A model generated the notes under the pieces. It did not search any database. It was not told the origin of the DNA and worked only from the letters and a program-made list of their open reading frames with translations. From Treponema saccharophilum DSM 2985 (GTDB lineage Bacteria > Spirochaetota > Spirochaetia > Treponematales > Treponemataceae), in NCBI RefSeq assembly GCF_000255555.1, contig NZ_AGRW01000048.1:22362-86361 (forward strand): a stretch of DNA of 64,000 nucleotides, in the 5' to 3' direction. How positions within the stretch are numbered: position 1 is the first letter of the stretch; each line of letters begins with the position of its first letter. Shown here in pieces: positions 51,169-60,174 of the stretch. The translations under genes and the position numbers were made by a program.

Positions 51169-53535
51169 ATGGAATTCACACAGGAAAAAATCGACTCGCT
51201 CACGGTGAACGAAGTCGACATTATGAGAAGAATCGCCGACGAGCTGGGAATACGGACGACGCAGGTTTCGGCTGTCATCGGTTTGGTGAACGAAGGATGC
51301 ACGATTCCGTTTATCTCGCGCTACCGGAAGGAAAAACACGGAAACCTCAACGAGGTGCAGGTCACCGACTGCGACCATCTGTTCAAATCGTACAGGAACA
51401 TAGAGGAGCGCCGTCTTGAGATTGTGCGCGGCGTGTTCTCGCAGGGAAAACTGACAGAATCGCTCTACGGAGCCGTCATGAACGCGAAGACGCTCACGGA
51501 GCTTGAGGATTTGTGGGCGCCGTTCAAGAAAAAGAAGAAGACGCGCGGAATGGTCGCGGCGGAGAAGGGGCTTGAGCCGCTTGCCGACGACATGCTCAGC
51601 CTTTCCGACGCGGAAATCGAGAAGCGCGCGGGTGAGTTCGTGCGCGAGGATGCCGAGAATCCCGAGCTTTCCGTTGCGTCTGCGAAGGACGCGATTGCCG
51701 GCGCGATGGACATCATCGCGGAGCGTACCGCGCAGAACACGGACAACCGCGCGAAGGTGCACGAGCTTTACATTGCCGACGGGACAATCAACACGAAGGG
51801 AATCGTCCCCGAGGGAATGACGGAGGAGCAGGCGCAGAAGACGAGCAAATACCAGATGTACTGGGATTATTCGGAGCCGCTTTCGCAGGTGAAGCCGCAC
51901 CGCATTCTCGCCATAAACCGTGCCGAGCGCGAGGGCGCGCTTTCCGTGAGCATTGACGTTCCCGTCGACGATGCCGTGGAGCTTCTCAAAAAAAAGGCTG
52001 ACATACGGAACAAATACCACGCGGAAGCCGTCGAGGACGGGCTCGTCCGCCTTCTGTCACCCGCCGTTGTCCGCGAAATCAGGAGCGACGAGGAGGACGA
52101 GGCTGACTCGCACGGAATCGGGATTTTCAGCGAGAACCTCAAAAACCTTCTGATGACGCAGCCCATAAAAGGAAGCCGCGTTTTGGGAATCGACCCGGGA
52201 ATCAGGACGGGAACGAAATGCGCCGCGCTCGACGAGACGGGAAAATTCCTCGGCTATTTCAAGATTTTCCAGGTGCAGAATCCCGACGAGGCGTACCGGC
52301 TTCTGAACGACGCAATCGACAAGTACGACATTCAGGTCGTCGCCGTCGGTAACGGAACCGGCTCGCAGGAAGTCCAGGCGGTCGTCAGCAAAGTCATCAG
52401 CGAAAATTACGCCGACGCGGACGTGAAGTACACTGTCGTCGATGAAAGCGGCGCGTCCGTCTATTCCGCAAGCCCCGTCGCCACGGAGGAATTCCCAGAC
52501 CTCGACCTTACGATTCGCGGCGCGATTTCGATGGGGCGGCGCCTTCAGGATCCGCTTGCCGAGCTTGTCAAAATCGACCCGAAATCGATTGGCGTCGGTC
52601 TTTACCAGCACGACGTGAACCAGAAGAAGCTGGCCGAGCAGCTCGACGAGGTTGTCGGAAGCGTCGTGAACCAGGTCGGCGTGAACCTCAATACGGCGAG
52701 CTACATGCTCCTCAAATACGTTTCCGGAATCAACGCGAGCCTCGCGAAGAAAATCGTGAAGTACCGCGACGAGAACGGAAAAATCATGAGCCGCGAGGAT
52801 TTGAAGAAGGTTCCGGGGCTCGGTCCGAAAGCGTTCGAGCAGTGCGCGGGTTTCCTCAAGATTGCCGAATCCGCCGACCCGCTCGACAACACGTGGGTTC
52901 ATCCGGAAAATTACGACGTCGCCCGCGAGCTTCTTTCGTTCGTCCAGTCGAAGAAGAGCGTTCCCGCCGACGTGAAGAAATCGCTGATGGAGCGGTACAA
53001 CGTCGGGGAGACGACTCTTGACGATATAATCGACGAGCTTGGAAAGCCCAACCGCGACCCGCGCGACGGCTATCCGGCTCCGATAATGCAGAAGGGCGTC
53101 TTGTCGTTCGGCGACCTCAAAGTCGGGATGAAGGTGACGGGAAAAATCAAGAACGTCGTCGATTTCGGCGCGTTCGTCGATATCGGTCTTCACGAGACGG
53201 CGCTCATCCACGTTTCCGAGCTTTCCGATTCGTTCGTCTCGAATCCGATGGACGTCATAAAAGTCGGCGACGTGAAGGAATTCACGATTATCGCGCTCGA
53301 CAAAGACCGTGAGCGCATTTCTCTTTCCCTCAAGACGAACGCGCAGCCGAAGGGCGACTCCGCATCGCAGAGGAACGACGCCGACGGGAAAAAGCGCGTC
53401 GTCGTCGTGAAGAAGGGCGGCGCGAAGGCTCCTTCCGCAAAAAGCGAGCGCGGCGAGCGCCCGCGGAAAAGCGCGCGCGACGACGACGGAATGAGCTACA
53501 ATCCGTTTGCGGCGCTTCTTGCCGGAAAAAAATGA
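51169..53535 (+). CDS. tex: Tex-family S1 RNA-binding transcription accessory protein
   Basis: Predicted 788 aa, normal for Tex. N-terminal helical region (~1-190; TIPFISRYRKEKHGNLNEVQ, LTELEDLWAPFKKKKKTRG), YqgF/RNase H-like fold (~338; VLGIDPGIRTGTKCAALDE), helix-hairpin-helix segments (~505-565; LKKVPGLGPKAFEQCAGFL) and an S1 domain (~650-720; GKIKNVVDFGAFVDIGLHET). The tail is basic and rich in Lys, Gly and Ser. Tex binds structured nucleic acid and influences transcription; its precise cellular role is not settled. Cytosolic, monocistronic, followed by a terminator. Confidence 0.95.
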   Translation: MEFTQEKIDSLTVNEVDIMRRIADELGIRTTQVSAVIGLVNEGCTIPFISRYRKEKHGNLNEVQVTDCDHLFKSYRNIEERRLEIVRGVFSQGKLTESLYGAVMNAKTLTELEDLWAPFKKKKKTRGMVAAEKGLEPLADDMLSLSDAEIEKRAGEFVREDAENPELSVASAKDAIAGAMDIIAERTAQNTDNRAKVHELYIADGTINTKGIVPEGMTEEQAQKTSKYQMYWDYSEPLSQVKPHRILAINRAEREGALSVSIDVPVDDAVELLKKKADIRNKYHAEAVEDGLVRLLSPAVVREIRSDEEDEADSHGIGIFSENLKNLLMTQPIKGSRVLGIDPGIRTGTKCAALDETGKFLGYFKIFQVQNPDEAYRLLNDAIDKYDIQVVAVGNGTGSQEVQAVVSKVISENYADADVKYTVVDESGASVYSASPVATEEFPDLDLTIRGAISMGRRLQDPLAELVKIDPKSIGVGLYQHDVNQKKLAEQLDEVVGSVVNQVGVNLNTASYMLLKYVSGINASLAKKIVKYRDENGKIMSREDLKKVPGLGPKAFEQCAGFLKIAESADPLDNTWVHPENYDVARELLSFVQSKKSVPADVKKSLMERYNVGETTLDDIIDELGKPNRDPRDGYPAPIMQKGVLSFGDLKVGMKVTGKIKNVVDFGAFVDIGLHETALIHVSELSDSFVSNPMDVIKVGDVKEFTIIALDKDRERISLSLKTNAQPKGDSASQRNDADGKKRVVVVKKGGAKAPSAKSERGERPRKSARDDDGMSYNPFAALLAGKK

Positions 53536-53569
53536 CGCGGGACGTTTCTGAACGCGCATAGGCAATCAG

Positions 53570-53599
53570 CCCGGATGAGTTTTCGTCCGGGTGTTTTTT
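53570..53599 (+). terminator. Rho-independent terminator of tex
   Basis: CCCGGATGA pairs with TCGTCCGGG (one wobble), loop GTTT, then TGTTTTTT. Confidence 0.85.
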
Positions 53600-53747
53600 G
53601 TCGGGAAAAACATAAATTTGTTCTTTATTTTTGCTTTCCGATTGAACGGAAAATAGCGGCGTGTTAAGATAATCTTACGATTATCGAATTCTACTTATCT
53701 ATGTATCTTCTCGCATAAAAAATCATAGTCAGAAAAAGGAGGTTTTT

Positions 53748-55262
53748 ATGAAACTCCACAAAAAAATAGGAATCGCCGTCATTGCGGCGTCGGTTCCCCT
53801 CTTCTCATGCTCCGACCTTACGGTTCCCGAATCGGTTACCGTAAAATCCGAGGGCGCGAAGTACGGTTTTCCTCTCGGCAGCACCGAATTCAAGATTTCG
53901 GAGAAATTCAGCGCGCAGAAAGTGCAGGACGCCATCAATTCGTCGAGCGCGAATCTCACCGTCTATGAATTCAACCCGGAAAATTCAGGCGATTCCATAA
54001 TCGAGTACATAATGGAATATCAGGTCGAGCGGAAGGAAATCGCGACGGCTTCGTTTAAAACGACGATTCAGAGCGCGCTCGGTGCCCTTGAAGGAGCGCC
54101 GGAAGCTGCTGTCGAGGCAGCGAAAAATGCGGCGATAAATGATGTCATCGCGGCAGTGCCGCAAACGAACGGAAAATACGTCTACACCGCGGACAGGCTC
54201 AGCGCGACAATCGACACGGGGCTGAATTTCAAGTCGATTTTCGATTCGTTCGCGTCGTCCGACGACGAGGATGGCGGTTCTGACAGTTCTGAAAGGACCG
54301 ATTACAGCGACATCTTCAACAAAATCGGGTTCACCGGCGTGAAGGCGTACGCGTACATCGACAAGGACGGAATCGATTCGGATATAAAATTCATCGGAAG
54401 AATTGACGTCAAGGGAAGCGACACAGAAGCCGCCACGCCCTACAACCTCGTCGATGCGACCCTGACCCCCGTTTCAGCCGTCGATGAGACACCCGACCTT
54501 GCCTCTCTTGCCGACGATAACGGCGTGATTTCGACCGATTTCGTTTCGGATACGGAGCAGTATCCGATGTCTGCCGAGCTTAACGGCGATAACATGACGG
54601 CGTTCATAAATGGCGAGGAAGTTGGCGGGCTTTACGTCAAGCACGAGAAAGTCATAATCGACTACGAGCTGACTCCCTCAATCGAATTCGACAATGAGGA
54701 CGAGGTGAGGGCGTTCCTGGAGGCGATGCTGGACGAGAATGCCGAAAACGCGACGGCGACGGTGAGCATCATCCTCCGCTTCCCGCTCAAGCTCAAAATC
54801 ATCGAGGATATCGTCATCGACGACCTGCTCGATTTTGCCGGCTCCGCGCAGGAGGGCGACCTCCTCAACCGCGACGACGGGGAAGACGGCAGCGATTTCG
54901 ACGAATATTCGGATTTCATCGAGAACATCAATTGCGAATACAAATTCACGAACGGGATGAACCTCGATTTCAGCGCGAAAATATCGTCGAACACGGTTGA
55001 CGGCGAGAAATTTTTCGAGGACAAGAGCATCGAATTCGACGGGGAGGAGCATTCCTTCTCGATGGACAAATCCGAAATTTCGAAAATCATGTCGAAAAGC
55101 CCGTTCACGCCCGCAATCTCCGCGACCATAAGCAAGACGACGAGCGACGAGGACGATTTCATTCGGATAACGCGCGACGCCTCGTTCGGGGCGTGGGCGG
55201 TGTTCAATCTGACGACTGGCGGAAGCGCGGAAGTCTGGAATTCTGAAGATAGCGGCGAATAA
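53748..55262 (+). CDS. large lipoprotein of unknown function
   Basis: Predicted 504 aa. Signal ending VPLFSCSDLT with lipidated Cys at ~21. The mature protein is acidic with Asp/Ser-rich turns (SSDDEDGGSDSSERTD, NRDDGEDGSDFDEYSD) between beta-rich segments. No known domain is recognised. AGGAGG stands 6 nt before the ATG. The next gene, 12 bp downstream, encodes an outer-membrane beta-barrel candidate, so they are one operon and probably work together at the outer membrane. Confidence 0.8.
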   Translation: MKLHKKIGIAVIAASVPLFSCSDLTVPESVTVKSEGAKYGFPLGSTEFKISEKFSAQKVQDAINSSSANLTVYEFNPENSGDSIIEYIMEYQVERKEIATASFKTTIQSALGALEGAPEAAVEAAKNAAINDVIAAVPQTNGKYVYTADRLSATIDTGLNFKSIFDSFASSDDEDGGSDSSERTDYSDIFNKIGFTGVKAYAYIDKDGIDSDIKFIGRIDVKGSDTEAATPYNLVDATLTPVSAVDETPDLASLADDNGVISTDFVSDTEQYPMSAELNGDNMTAFINGEEVGGLYVKHEKVIIDYELTPSIEFDNEDEVRAFLEAMLDENAENATATVSIILRFPLKLKIIEDIVIDDLLDFAGSAQEGDLLNRDDGEDGSDFDEYSDFIENINCEYKFTNGMNLDFSAKISSNTVDGEKFFEDKSIEFDGEEHSFSMDKSEISKIMSKSPFTPAISATISKTTSDEDDFIRITRDASFGAWAVFNLTTGGSAEVWNSEDSGE

Positions 55263-55274
55263 GGAGGCACGAAA

Positions 55275-56519
55275 ATGAAAAAACTGATTTCTTTCATCGC
55301 TGCGTCCGCCCTCGTTTCCTCGGTTGCGACTGCTGAGCTCCACAAGCCCAACCGCATCGTGGAAATCGGCACGGAGGCTGAGGGCGGCTTTTCAAACAAC
55401 TATCTTGCGGCGAGCGAGCTTCTCGTAAAAAATCTCGTCCTCGATTTGCAGGCAATGGAAAAAGACGTTCCCGATTCAGGATGGAACATCGAGATGTTCG
55501 CGCGCGACAAAACGTTCCTTAACGTGAATCCGACGTCATCGTTCAGGCTCGGCTTCTTTGCGGGCATCGAGTCGACCGGGAACATGAACATCGGGCACGA
55601 GCTTTTCGAGGTTCTCGGAAGCGGCTTTTCCGTCGGCGAGTCGAAGTCGATGGACATCGATTTGTACGGCGACGCGTACCTCGATGCGGGCGCCTCGCTC
55701 ATGATGAAAATCGCCGGTTTCGGGATTACGGTTTCGCCGTCGTACTACATTCCGCTCGTCTACATTCCCAAAACGAAGGCGAAGCTGAGCTGCAGCACGA
55801 CGCGGGAAGGCGAGATTCGCGCGCGGGCGACTGCCGATTTGGAGGTTTTCTCCGCGTTCGACCTTGCGCGCGTTGTCGGCACGGACGAGGATTTCGTCGA
55901 CGACCTTGAGGTGGCTGAGCAGTTTCAGAAAGCGCTGGGCAACGGAGGCGTCGACCTTTCGATAAACGTCGAGCGGCCGATATTTGGTTCGATGTTTGAA
56001 GTCGGCGGGTTCCTCCGCGTTCCGATTGTCGCCGGAAAACTGGAGTACAAGGCGATGAGAACTGTTTCCGTCGATTTCTACCAGTCGAATTTCCTAGGCA
56101 AGCTCAACGACGAAAGCGAGAACAATGTGAGCAAGGATATGGGAGAATTCTCGTACAGCAAGGAATCCGTGCGCGTGTACCGCCCAATCAGGCTCGGCGC
56201 GGAGGCGGTTTTCCGCCCGTTCGGAAAGTGGTTCGAGCTTTATCCGATGGTAGGTCTCGTCGTCCGCTCTCCGTATTCGGATGACGCGATTTTCTATCCC
56301 GAATATTCTCTCGACTTGAAGCTGAACCTTTTCAACGTCGTCGGCGCGAGTTTCGGAACCGCGTACCTCGACCAGGTTTTTGCGCAGCGGTTCGGGTTCT
56401 TCATAAACGCGCGCGTGCTTGAGCTTGACGCGGGCGTCTCGTTCAGGAGCGGGACGTTCACGCGCAGCTTTATGGGCGCCGGAATGTCCGCGTTCCTCGG
56501 CGTGAAAATCGGTTTCTGA
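55275..56519 (+). CDS. candidate outer-membrane beta-barrel protein
   Basis: Predicted 414 aa. Cleaved signal peptide (KKLISFIAASALVSSVATA). The mature part alternates hydrophobic strands (GASLMMKIAGFGITVSPSYY, GFFINARVLELDAGVSF), with long turns and a final GAGMSAFLGVKIGF. An ending in aromatic Phe fits the outer-membrane assembly signal. The ribosome-binding site AAGGAGG overlaps the stop of the lipoprotein gene upstream, so translation is coupled. The substrate, if it is a channel, is unknown. Confidence 0.75.
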   Translation: MKKLISFIAASALVSSVATAELHKPNRIVEIGTEAEGGFSNNYLAASELLVKNLVLDLQAMEKDVPDSGWNIEMFARDKTFLNVNPTSSFRLGFFAGIESTGNMNIGHELFEVLGSGFSVGESKSMDIDLYGDAYLDAGASLMMKIAGFGITVSPSYYIPLVYIPKTKAKLSCSTTREGEIRARATADLEVFSAFDLARVVGTDEDFVDDLEVAEQFQKALGNGGVDLSINVERPIFGSMFEVGGFLRVPIVAGKLEYKAMRTVSVDFYQSNFLGKLNDESENNVSKDMGEFSYSKESVRVYRPIRLGAEAVFRPFGKWFELYPMVGLVVRSPYSDDAIFYPEYSLDLKLNLFNVVGASFGTAYLDQVFAQRFGFFINARVLELDAGVSFRSGTFTRSFMGAGMSAFLGVKIGF

Positions 56520-56531
56520 CGTGTTCCGAAC

Positions 56532-56564
56532 AAAGAGCCGTTCCGTTTGGGGCGGCTCTTTTTA
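56532..56564 (+). terminator. Rho-independent terminator
   Basis: AAAGAGCCG pairs with CGGCTCTTT, followed by TTTA. It ends the lipoprotein/outer-membrane-protein operon. Confidence 0.88.
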
Positions 56565-56633
56565 TTGAAATAGCTACTTGTTAAAGTTAGAATTAAACAA
56601 TCTTTTATCTTTTACAAAAATCAGGAGATTCCA

Positions 56634-57176
56634 ATGAAAAAACTGTTCGCTCTTTTTTCTTCGCTTGCGCTTGTTGCCGCAGGGCTTTTGTTTTCCGGCT
56701 GTACCGATGAAGTCGCGCTCGGCGCGAATTACTGGTACAAGGATACGTACGAAAAAGAAAACAATACGCTCGTCATGTACTATTATTACACCGAAACGGA
56801 ACAGAAGCCGTCTGGACTTCGTTCCGACGTGTCGTCGATTCCGGCTGGTCTTACGGTCATTCTCCGCAACGATTCTTCAAGCACCGTTATGGGAATCGCG
56901 AACAATTCGTTCATAATGAAGACGTTCGCGAACGGAACGACTGTCGGCGATGACGGAGAAGAATCGTCCGATGGTTTCACGATGTCGGCGTCAAAGTGGG
57001 ATGCGTTCTATCTCGCGATGGCTGCAAAAAAGCCGACCGTGCTCGCGACGCAGACGACAACGTTGCCGCCTGTTCTTCAGCAGGATTTCAAAAATACATT
57101 CACGAATATTTCTGATGGATTTGATTTCCAGAATCTTTCATGGAAGAGCGTCCTTATCTCGCTCCTTTCGATGTAA
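56634..57176 (+). CDS. small lipoprotein of unknown function
   Basis: Predicted 180 aa. Signal ending LLFSGCTDEVALG with the lipobox FSGC. The mature part is beta-rich with a Tyr-rich strand (VMYYYYTETEQ), no known domain. CAGGAG lies 7 nt before the ATG. It follows the preceding operon but a terminator intervenes. Confidence 0.78.
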   Translation: MKKLFALFSSLALVAAGLLFSGCTDEVALGANYWYKDTYEKENNTLVMYYYYTETEQKPSGLRSDVSSIPAGLTVILRNDSSSTVMGIANNSFIMKTFANGTTVGDDGEESSDGFTMSASKWDAFYLAMAAKKPTVLATQTTTLPPVLQQDFKNTFTNISDGFDFQNLSWKSVLISLLSM

Positions 57177-57183
57177 TCCATTC

Positions 57184-57209
57184 GCCCGCGCACATCGCGC
57201 GGGCTTTTT
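57184..57209 (+). terminator. Rho-independent terminator
   Basis: GCCCGCGC pairs with GCGCGGGC, then TTTTT. The T run is only 5 bp from the -10 box of the next gene. Confidence 0.85.
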
Positions 57210-57213
57210 GTGC

Positions 57214-57219
57214 TAGAAT
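57214..57219 (+). promoter_or_regulatory. -10 box giving a leaderless start
   Basis: TAGAAT ends 6 nt before the ATG at 57226, no Shine-Dalgarno. The promoter's -35 region lies inside the preceding terminator stem. Confidence 0.5.
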
Positions 57220-57225
57220 CTTTGC

Positions 57226-57867
57226 ATGAATTTGTTTCCGGCACAAAGTTTCGACATCGACGCGATTATGAGAATCGAGCGGCAGGCGTTCATTCCGTCT
57301 ATTCAGGAAAAGAAAAGCGCGTTCGAGAAAAGGATAAAGGTTTTTCAGCAGGGCTTCCCGATTCTATGCGACTGCGGCGAGAAAACCGTAAAAGAGAACG
57401 GCGGCTCGCTCGTGTGCGGCTACTTCTGCTCCGAGATTTGGGATTCGATGCCGCAGCCTTCCGACAGCGACAAAGTGTTCTCGCGCAGGTTCGCGCTCGG
57501 GCACAACATAAAGGACACGCATTCTCCTTCCGGAAAATATCTCTATGTCTCATCGTTCGCGCTTCTGAGGGAATATCAGGGAAAAGGGCTGGGGAAAAAG
57601 TTTTTCGAAAGCGCCGTCGCATCCCTGTGCGGCGCGTTCCCGCTAGTCGACGAGGTTGTCCTGCTCGTCGATTCCGAATGGACTGGCGCGCGGAGCATTT
57701 ACGATTCGCTCGGCTTTTCCGTTGCCCGCGTTCTTCCCGGCTTCTTCCCGACTCTCACAAAAAAAGTATTCGCCGACGGAATCGTCATGAAATGTCCCGC
57801 CGGCAATTTCCGCTCGATTGAATTCCCGAACGAAAAGGAAAACGAACTCGCGGGGATTGTCCTGTAA
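57226..57867 (+). CDS. GNAT-family N-acetyltransferase
   Basis: Predicted 213 aa cytosolic protein. N-terminal FDIDAIMRIERQAFIPSIQE, acetyl-CoA loop EYQGKGLGKKFF (Q/RxxGxG), and VLLVDSEWTGARSIYDSLGF near the C-terminus are standard GNAT features. The substrate cannot be inferred. Leaderless-type start. Confidence 0.82.
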   Translation: MNLFPAQSFDIDAIMRIERQAFIPSIQEKKSAFEKRIKVFQQGFPILCDCGEKTVKENGGSLVCGYFCSEIWDSMPQPSDSDKVFSRRFALGHNIKDTHSPSGKYLYVSSFALLREYQGKGLGKKFFESAVASLCGAFPLVDEVVLLVDSEWTGARSIYDSLGFSVARVLPGFFPTLTKKVFADGIVMKCPAGNFRSIEFPNEKENELAGIVL

Positions 57868-57936
57868 GCGGCGCTTGCTTTTGCGTGCTGTGGTATTCTC
57901 GGATTGCGGAGAGCGCGGCGGTTTTTGTCTGTGTCA

Positions 57937-57960
57937 TTCCGAACTTGCTTCGGAATCTAC
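57937..57960 (+). repeat. dispersed palindromic element
   Basis: GTCATTCCGAACTTGCTTCG opens it; same family as 23071-23150. Confidence 0.5.
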
Positions 57961-57983
57961 GGGCGCGCAATATGAATGGAAAA

Positions 57984-58014
57984 CAAAAAAGCCTTCCGAA
58001 ATGGAAGGCTTTTT
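57984..58014 (-). terminator. terminator after tRNA-Ala
   Basis: GCCTTCC pairs with GGAAGGC, with T runs in both directions; on the minus strand it lies just downstream of the tRNA. Confidence 0.85.
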
Positions 58015-58015
58015 A

Positions 58016-58089
58016 TGGAGAATAGGGGGTTCGAACCCCTGACCCTCGGCTTGCAAAGCCGATGCTCTAGCCAGCTGAGCTAATTCCCC
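58016..58089 (-). tRNA. tRNA-Ala (anticodon TGC)
   Basis: The minus strand folds as a complete cloverleaf. It has a GGGGAAT acceptor stem paired with ATTCTCC, D-arm AGCTCAGCTGGCTAGAGCA, anticodon stem CGGCT/AGCCG with loop TTTGCAA (anticodon TGC), and T-arm GGGGTTCGAACCCC. The discriminator is A, and the CCA end is not encoded. Confidence 0.97.
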
Positions 58090-58175
58090 GTTAGGAATGG
58101 TTAGATAGTATAGAAATGCGAAAATATTGTCAATAGATTTTGAAAAAAAGAATATCTTTGTTCGAGAAATCCTTT

Positions 58176-58217
58176 TTTTCTGCAGGTGGGCGCATAAAAA
58201 CGCTTGCCTGCAGAAAA
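58176..58217. promoter_or_regulatory. 11-bp inverted repeat upstream of the GH28 gene
   Basis: TTTTCTGCAGG (58176-58186) and CCTGCAGAAAA (58207-58217) are separated by 20 bp, 145 bp before the GH28 gene. It may be an operator. A further TTGCAGAAAA occurs near 58336. Confidence 0.5.
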
Positions 58218-58361
58218 GTCGGGGATTCGCCGCAATGTGAAAGTTGTCTGAACATGCGAATATTCCGCAAAAATGCAATTACTTCGCGTTAAACTTAATT
58301 GCTTTGCCACGCTTTATGAATCATTCTTTACGCAATTGCAGAAAACTGAAGAGAGGAAAAT

Positions 58362-59723
58362 ATGAAAGAAGTGAAAATCGATGATTTCGGTGGGAAAGGT
58401 GACGGAAAATTCAACAATTCGAATGCGTTCGCCCTTGCATTCGCCGAAATATCGAGGAACGGCGGAGGAAAACTCACCGTTCCCAAAGGAGTCTGGGCTT
58501 CCGGACCGATAGAAATCCCCAGCGACACGACGCTTGAGCTTGAGGAAGGCTCGGAAATTTCGTTCATTCCCGACCCGAACCTTTATACGCCGGTCTTTAC
58601 GCGATGGGAAGGCGTCGAGTGCTTTGCGATGCACCCGCTCGTTTTGTCCTCTCATACAAAAAACGTCAGGATAACCGGAAAGGGAACGCTGAACGGAAAC
58701 GGCGAAACCTGGTGGAATCTGAAAAAAGCGAAGAAGGAGCGCGGTCAGTCCGCTCCCGAGGATATGTACGAGAAAATACTTGCGGAGCTGAATCCCGGAT
58801 ACGAGAACCAGCCCGGCGGCGGCGGCGGACGCGAGATTCAGTTCCTCCGCCCGAGCCTCCTTGAGATTTCGTTCGCTGAAAACGTTTCCGTCGAGGGAAT
58901 TGAGATAAAGGATTCGCCGTTCTGGACGGTTCATCCGCTTTACGTCAAGAATCTCACCCTGCGCGGAATAAAAATCGACAATCCGTACACGGCTCCGAAT
59001 ACGGACGGAATCGATGTCGATTCGTGCGAGAACGTCGTCATCGAGGACTGCTTCGTTTCCGTCGGCGATGACGGAATCTGCATCAAGTCGGGGTCCGGCC
59101 CGGACGGAATCCGCTGCGCTAAACCGACCGTGAACGTGGAAATCCGCAACTGCACCGTGAGGAACGCGCACGGCGGAATCGTCATCGGCTCGGAGACTGC
59201 CGCGGGAATGAGCCACATTCACGCCGTCGGGTGCGACCTTTCCGGAACCGACCGCGGAATCAGGATTAAGTCGAGAAGGGGACGCGGCGGCGATATTTTC
59301 GACATTGAGCTGCGCGACATGGTCATGAACAACACGCTTTGCCCGATTGCGATGAACATGTACTACAAATGCGGAATTCCCGAATCGGAAAAGAATTGCG
59401 CTTTGTTCAGCCTTGAGAAGCAGCCGATTGTCCCCGAAACTCCGCGCATCCACGACGTAAAAATCATCGGATGCACGGCGAAGGGCTGCAAGGCTTCCGC
59501 CGGGTTTATCGCCGGTCTTCCCGAAATGCCGATTGACAATCTCATTATACAGGACTGCGATTTTTCGACTGACGAAACTTCCGGATGCTCGCCGATGGAC
59601 AGCGACATGTTCTACGGGCTTCCCGAAATCACCGAAAAATCGTTCCGCGTCCTAAACGCGCCTGGGGCGAAATTCGAGAACGTCGTTATTTCAGGCCCTG
59701 AAAAGCCGTTCATCGACTACTGA
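58362..59723 (+). CDS. cytosolic exo-type polygalacturonase (GH28)
   Basis: Predicted 453 aa with no signal peptide. GH28 beta-helix motifs are intact: NTDGIDVDSC and VGDDGICIKSG supply the three catalytic Asp, NAHGGIVIGSE is the histidine motif in the form usual for bacterial exo-enzymes, and RGIRIKSRRGRGG the substrate-binding RIK. It should hydrolyse imported (rhamno)galacturonan oligomers to galacturonate in the cytosol, feeding UxaB. GAGAGGAAAAT precedes the ATG. The upstream ~270 bp contain an inverted repeat and ATGCAATTA, also found near uxaB. Confidence 0.9.
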   Translation: MKEVKIDDFGGKGDGKFNNSNAFALAFAEISRNGGGKLTVPKGVWASGPIEIPSDTTLELEEGSEISFIPDPNLYTPVFTRWEGVECFAMHPLVLSSHTKNVRITGKGTLNGNGETWWNLKKAKKERGQSAPEDMYEKILAELNPGYENQPGGGGGREIQFLRPSLLEISFAENVSVEGIEIKDSPFWTVHPLYVKNLTLRGIKIDNPYTAPNTDGIDVDSCENVVIEDCFVSVGDDGICIKSGSGPDGIRCAKPTVNVEIRNCTVRNAHGGIVIGSETAAGMSHIHAVGCDLSGTDRGIRIKSRRGRGGDIFDIELRDMVMNNTLCPIAMNMYYKCGIPESEKNCALFSLEKQPIVPETPRIHDVKIIGCTAKGCKASAGFIAGLPEMPIDNLIIQDCDFSTDETSGCSPMDSDMFYGLPEITEKSFRVLNAPGAKFENVVISGPEKPFIDY

Positions 59724-59738
59724 AAACGCGGGAATTAT

Positions 59739-60172
59739 TTTGTCATTCCGGACGGATTCAAAAGGAACCGTGCCCGACCACGCTCGGAATCAAAGAGGCT
59801 GGAGCAATAAAACTGTTTGGAAACAGCAGTTTCAGAACAGGTTGTCGCTCAGGTCTAATTTTTCTTTTGGAAAGCCGTTCGGCATGGCATTTTGGGGTAC
59901 GAAAAGCATGTTGCATCAAATCTGTAATGCTGAACACGTTTTCAGCATCACTGAGCTGCAGCAGATTCGGAAACAGGATTTCTTCGAAATCCGTTCGGAA
60001 TGACGGCCGTTTTTCCGGCATACTTTTTGTACACCATCAGCATTTTTTCTGGTTGTCTGCCAAAAAAACGTCCATTCGGCATGTTTTCGCGGAATCTGCC
60101 GTAATGGACGGTTCGTCAAAAAAGATTTTCTTTCTGATTTTGCCATGTCCGCATTTCCGGGCATGGCTTTTC
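59739..60172. repeat. intergenic stretch full of palindromic elements
   Basis: This ~430-bp gap holds several elements: GTCATTCCGGACGGATTC, an AACTGTTTGG...GAACAGG element (59811-59841), ATGCTGAACACGTTTTCAGC, GGAATGACGGCC and GCCATGTCC...GGGCATGGC just after the stop of the pseudouridine synthase gene. No coding frame is convincing. Confidence 0.6.
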
Positions 60173-60174
60173 TT

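Noticed and set aside
51055..53565. Long minus-strand frames opposite tex
   Set aside because: Arg/Val/His-rich antisense shadows without start signals or domains.
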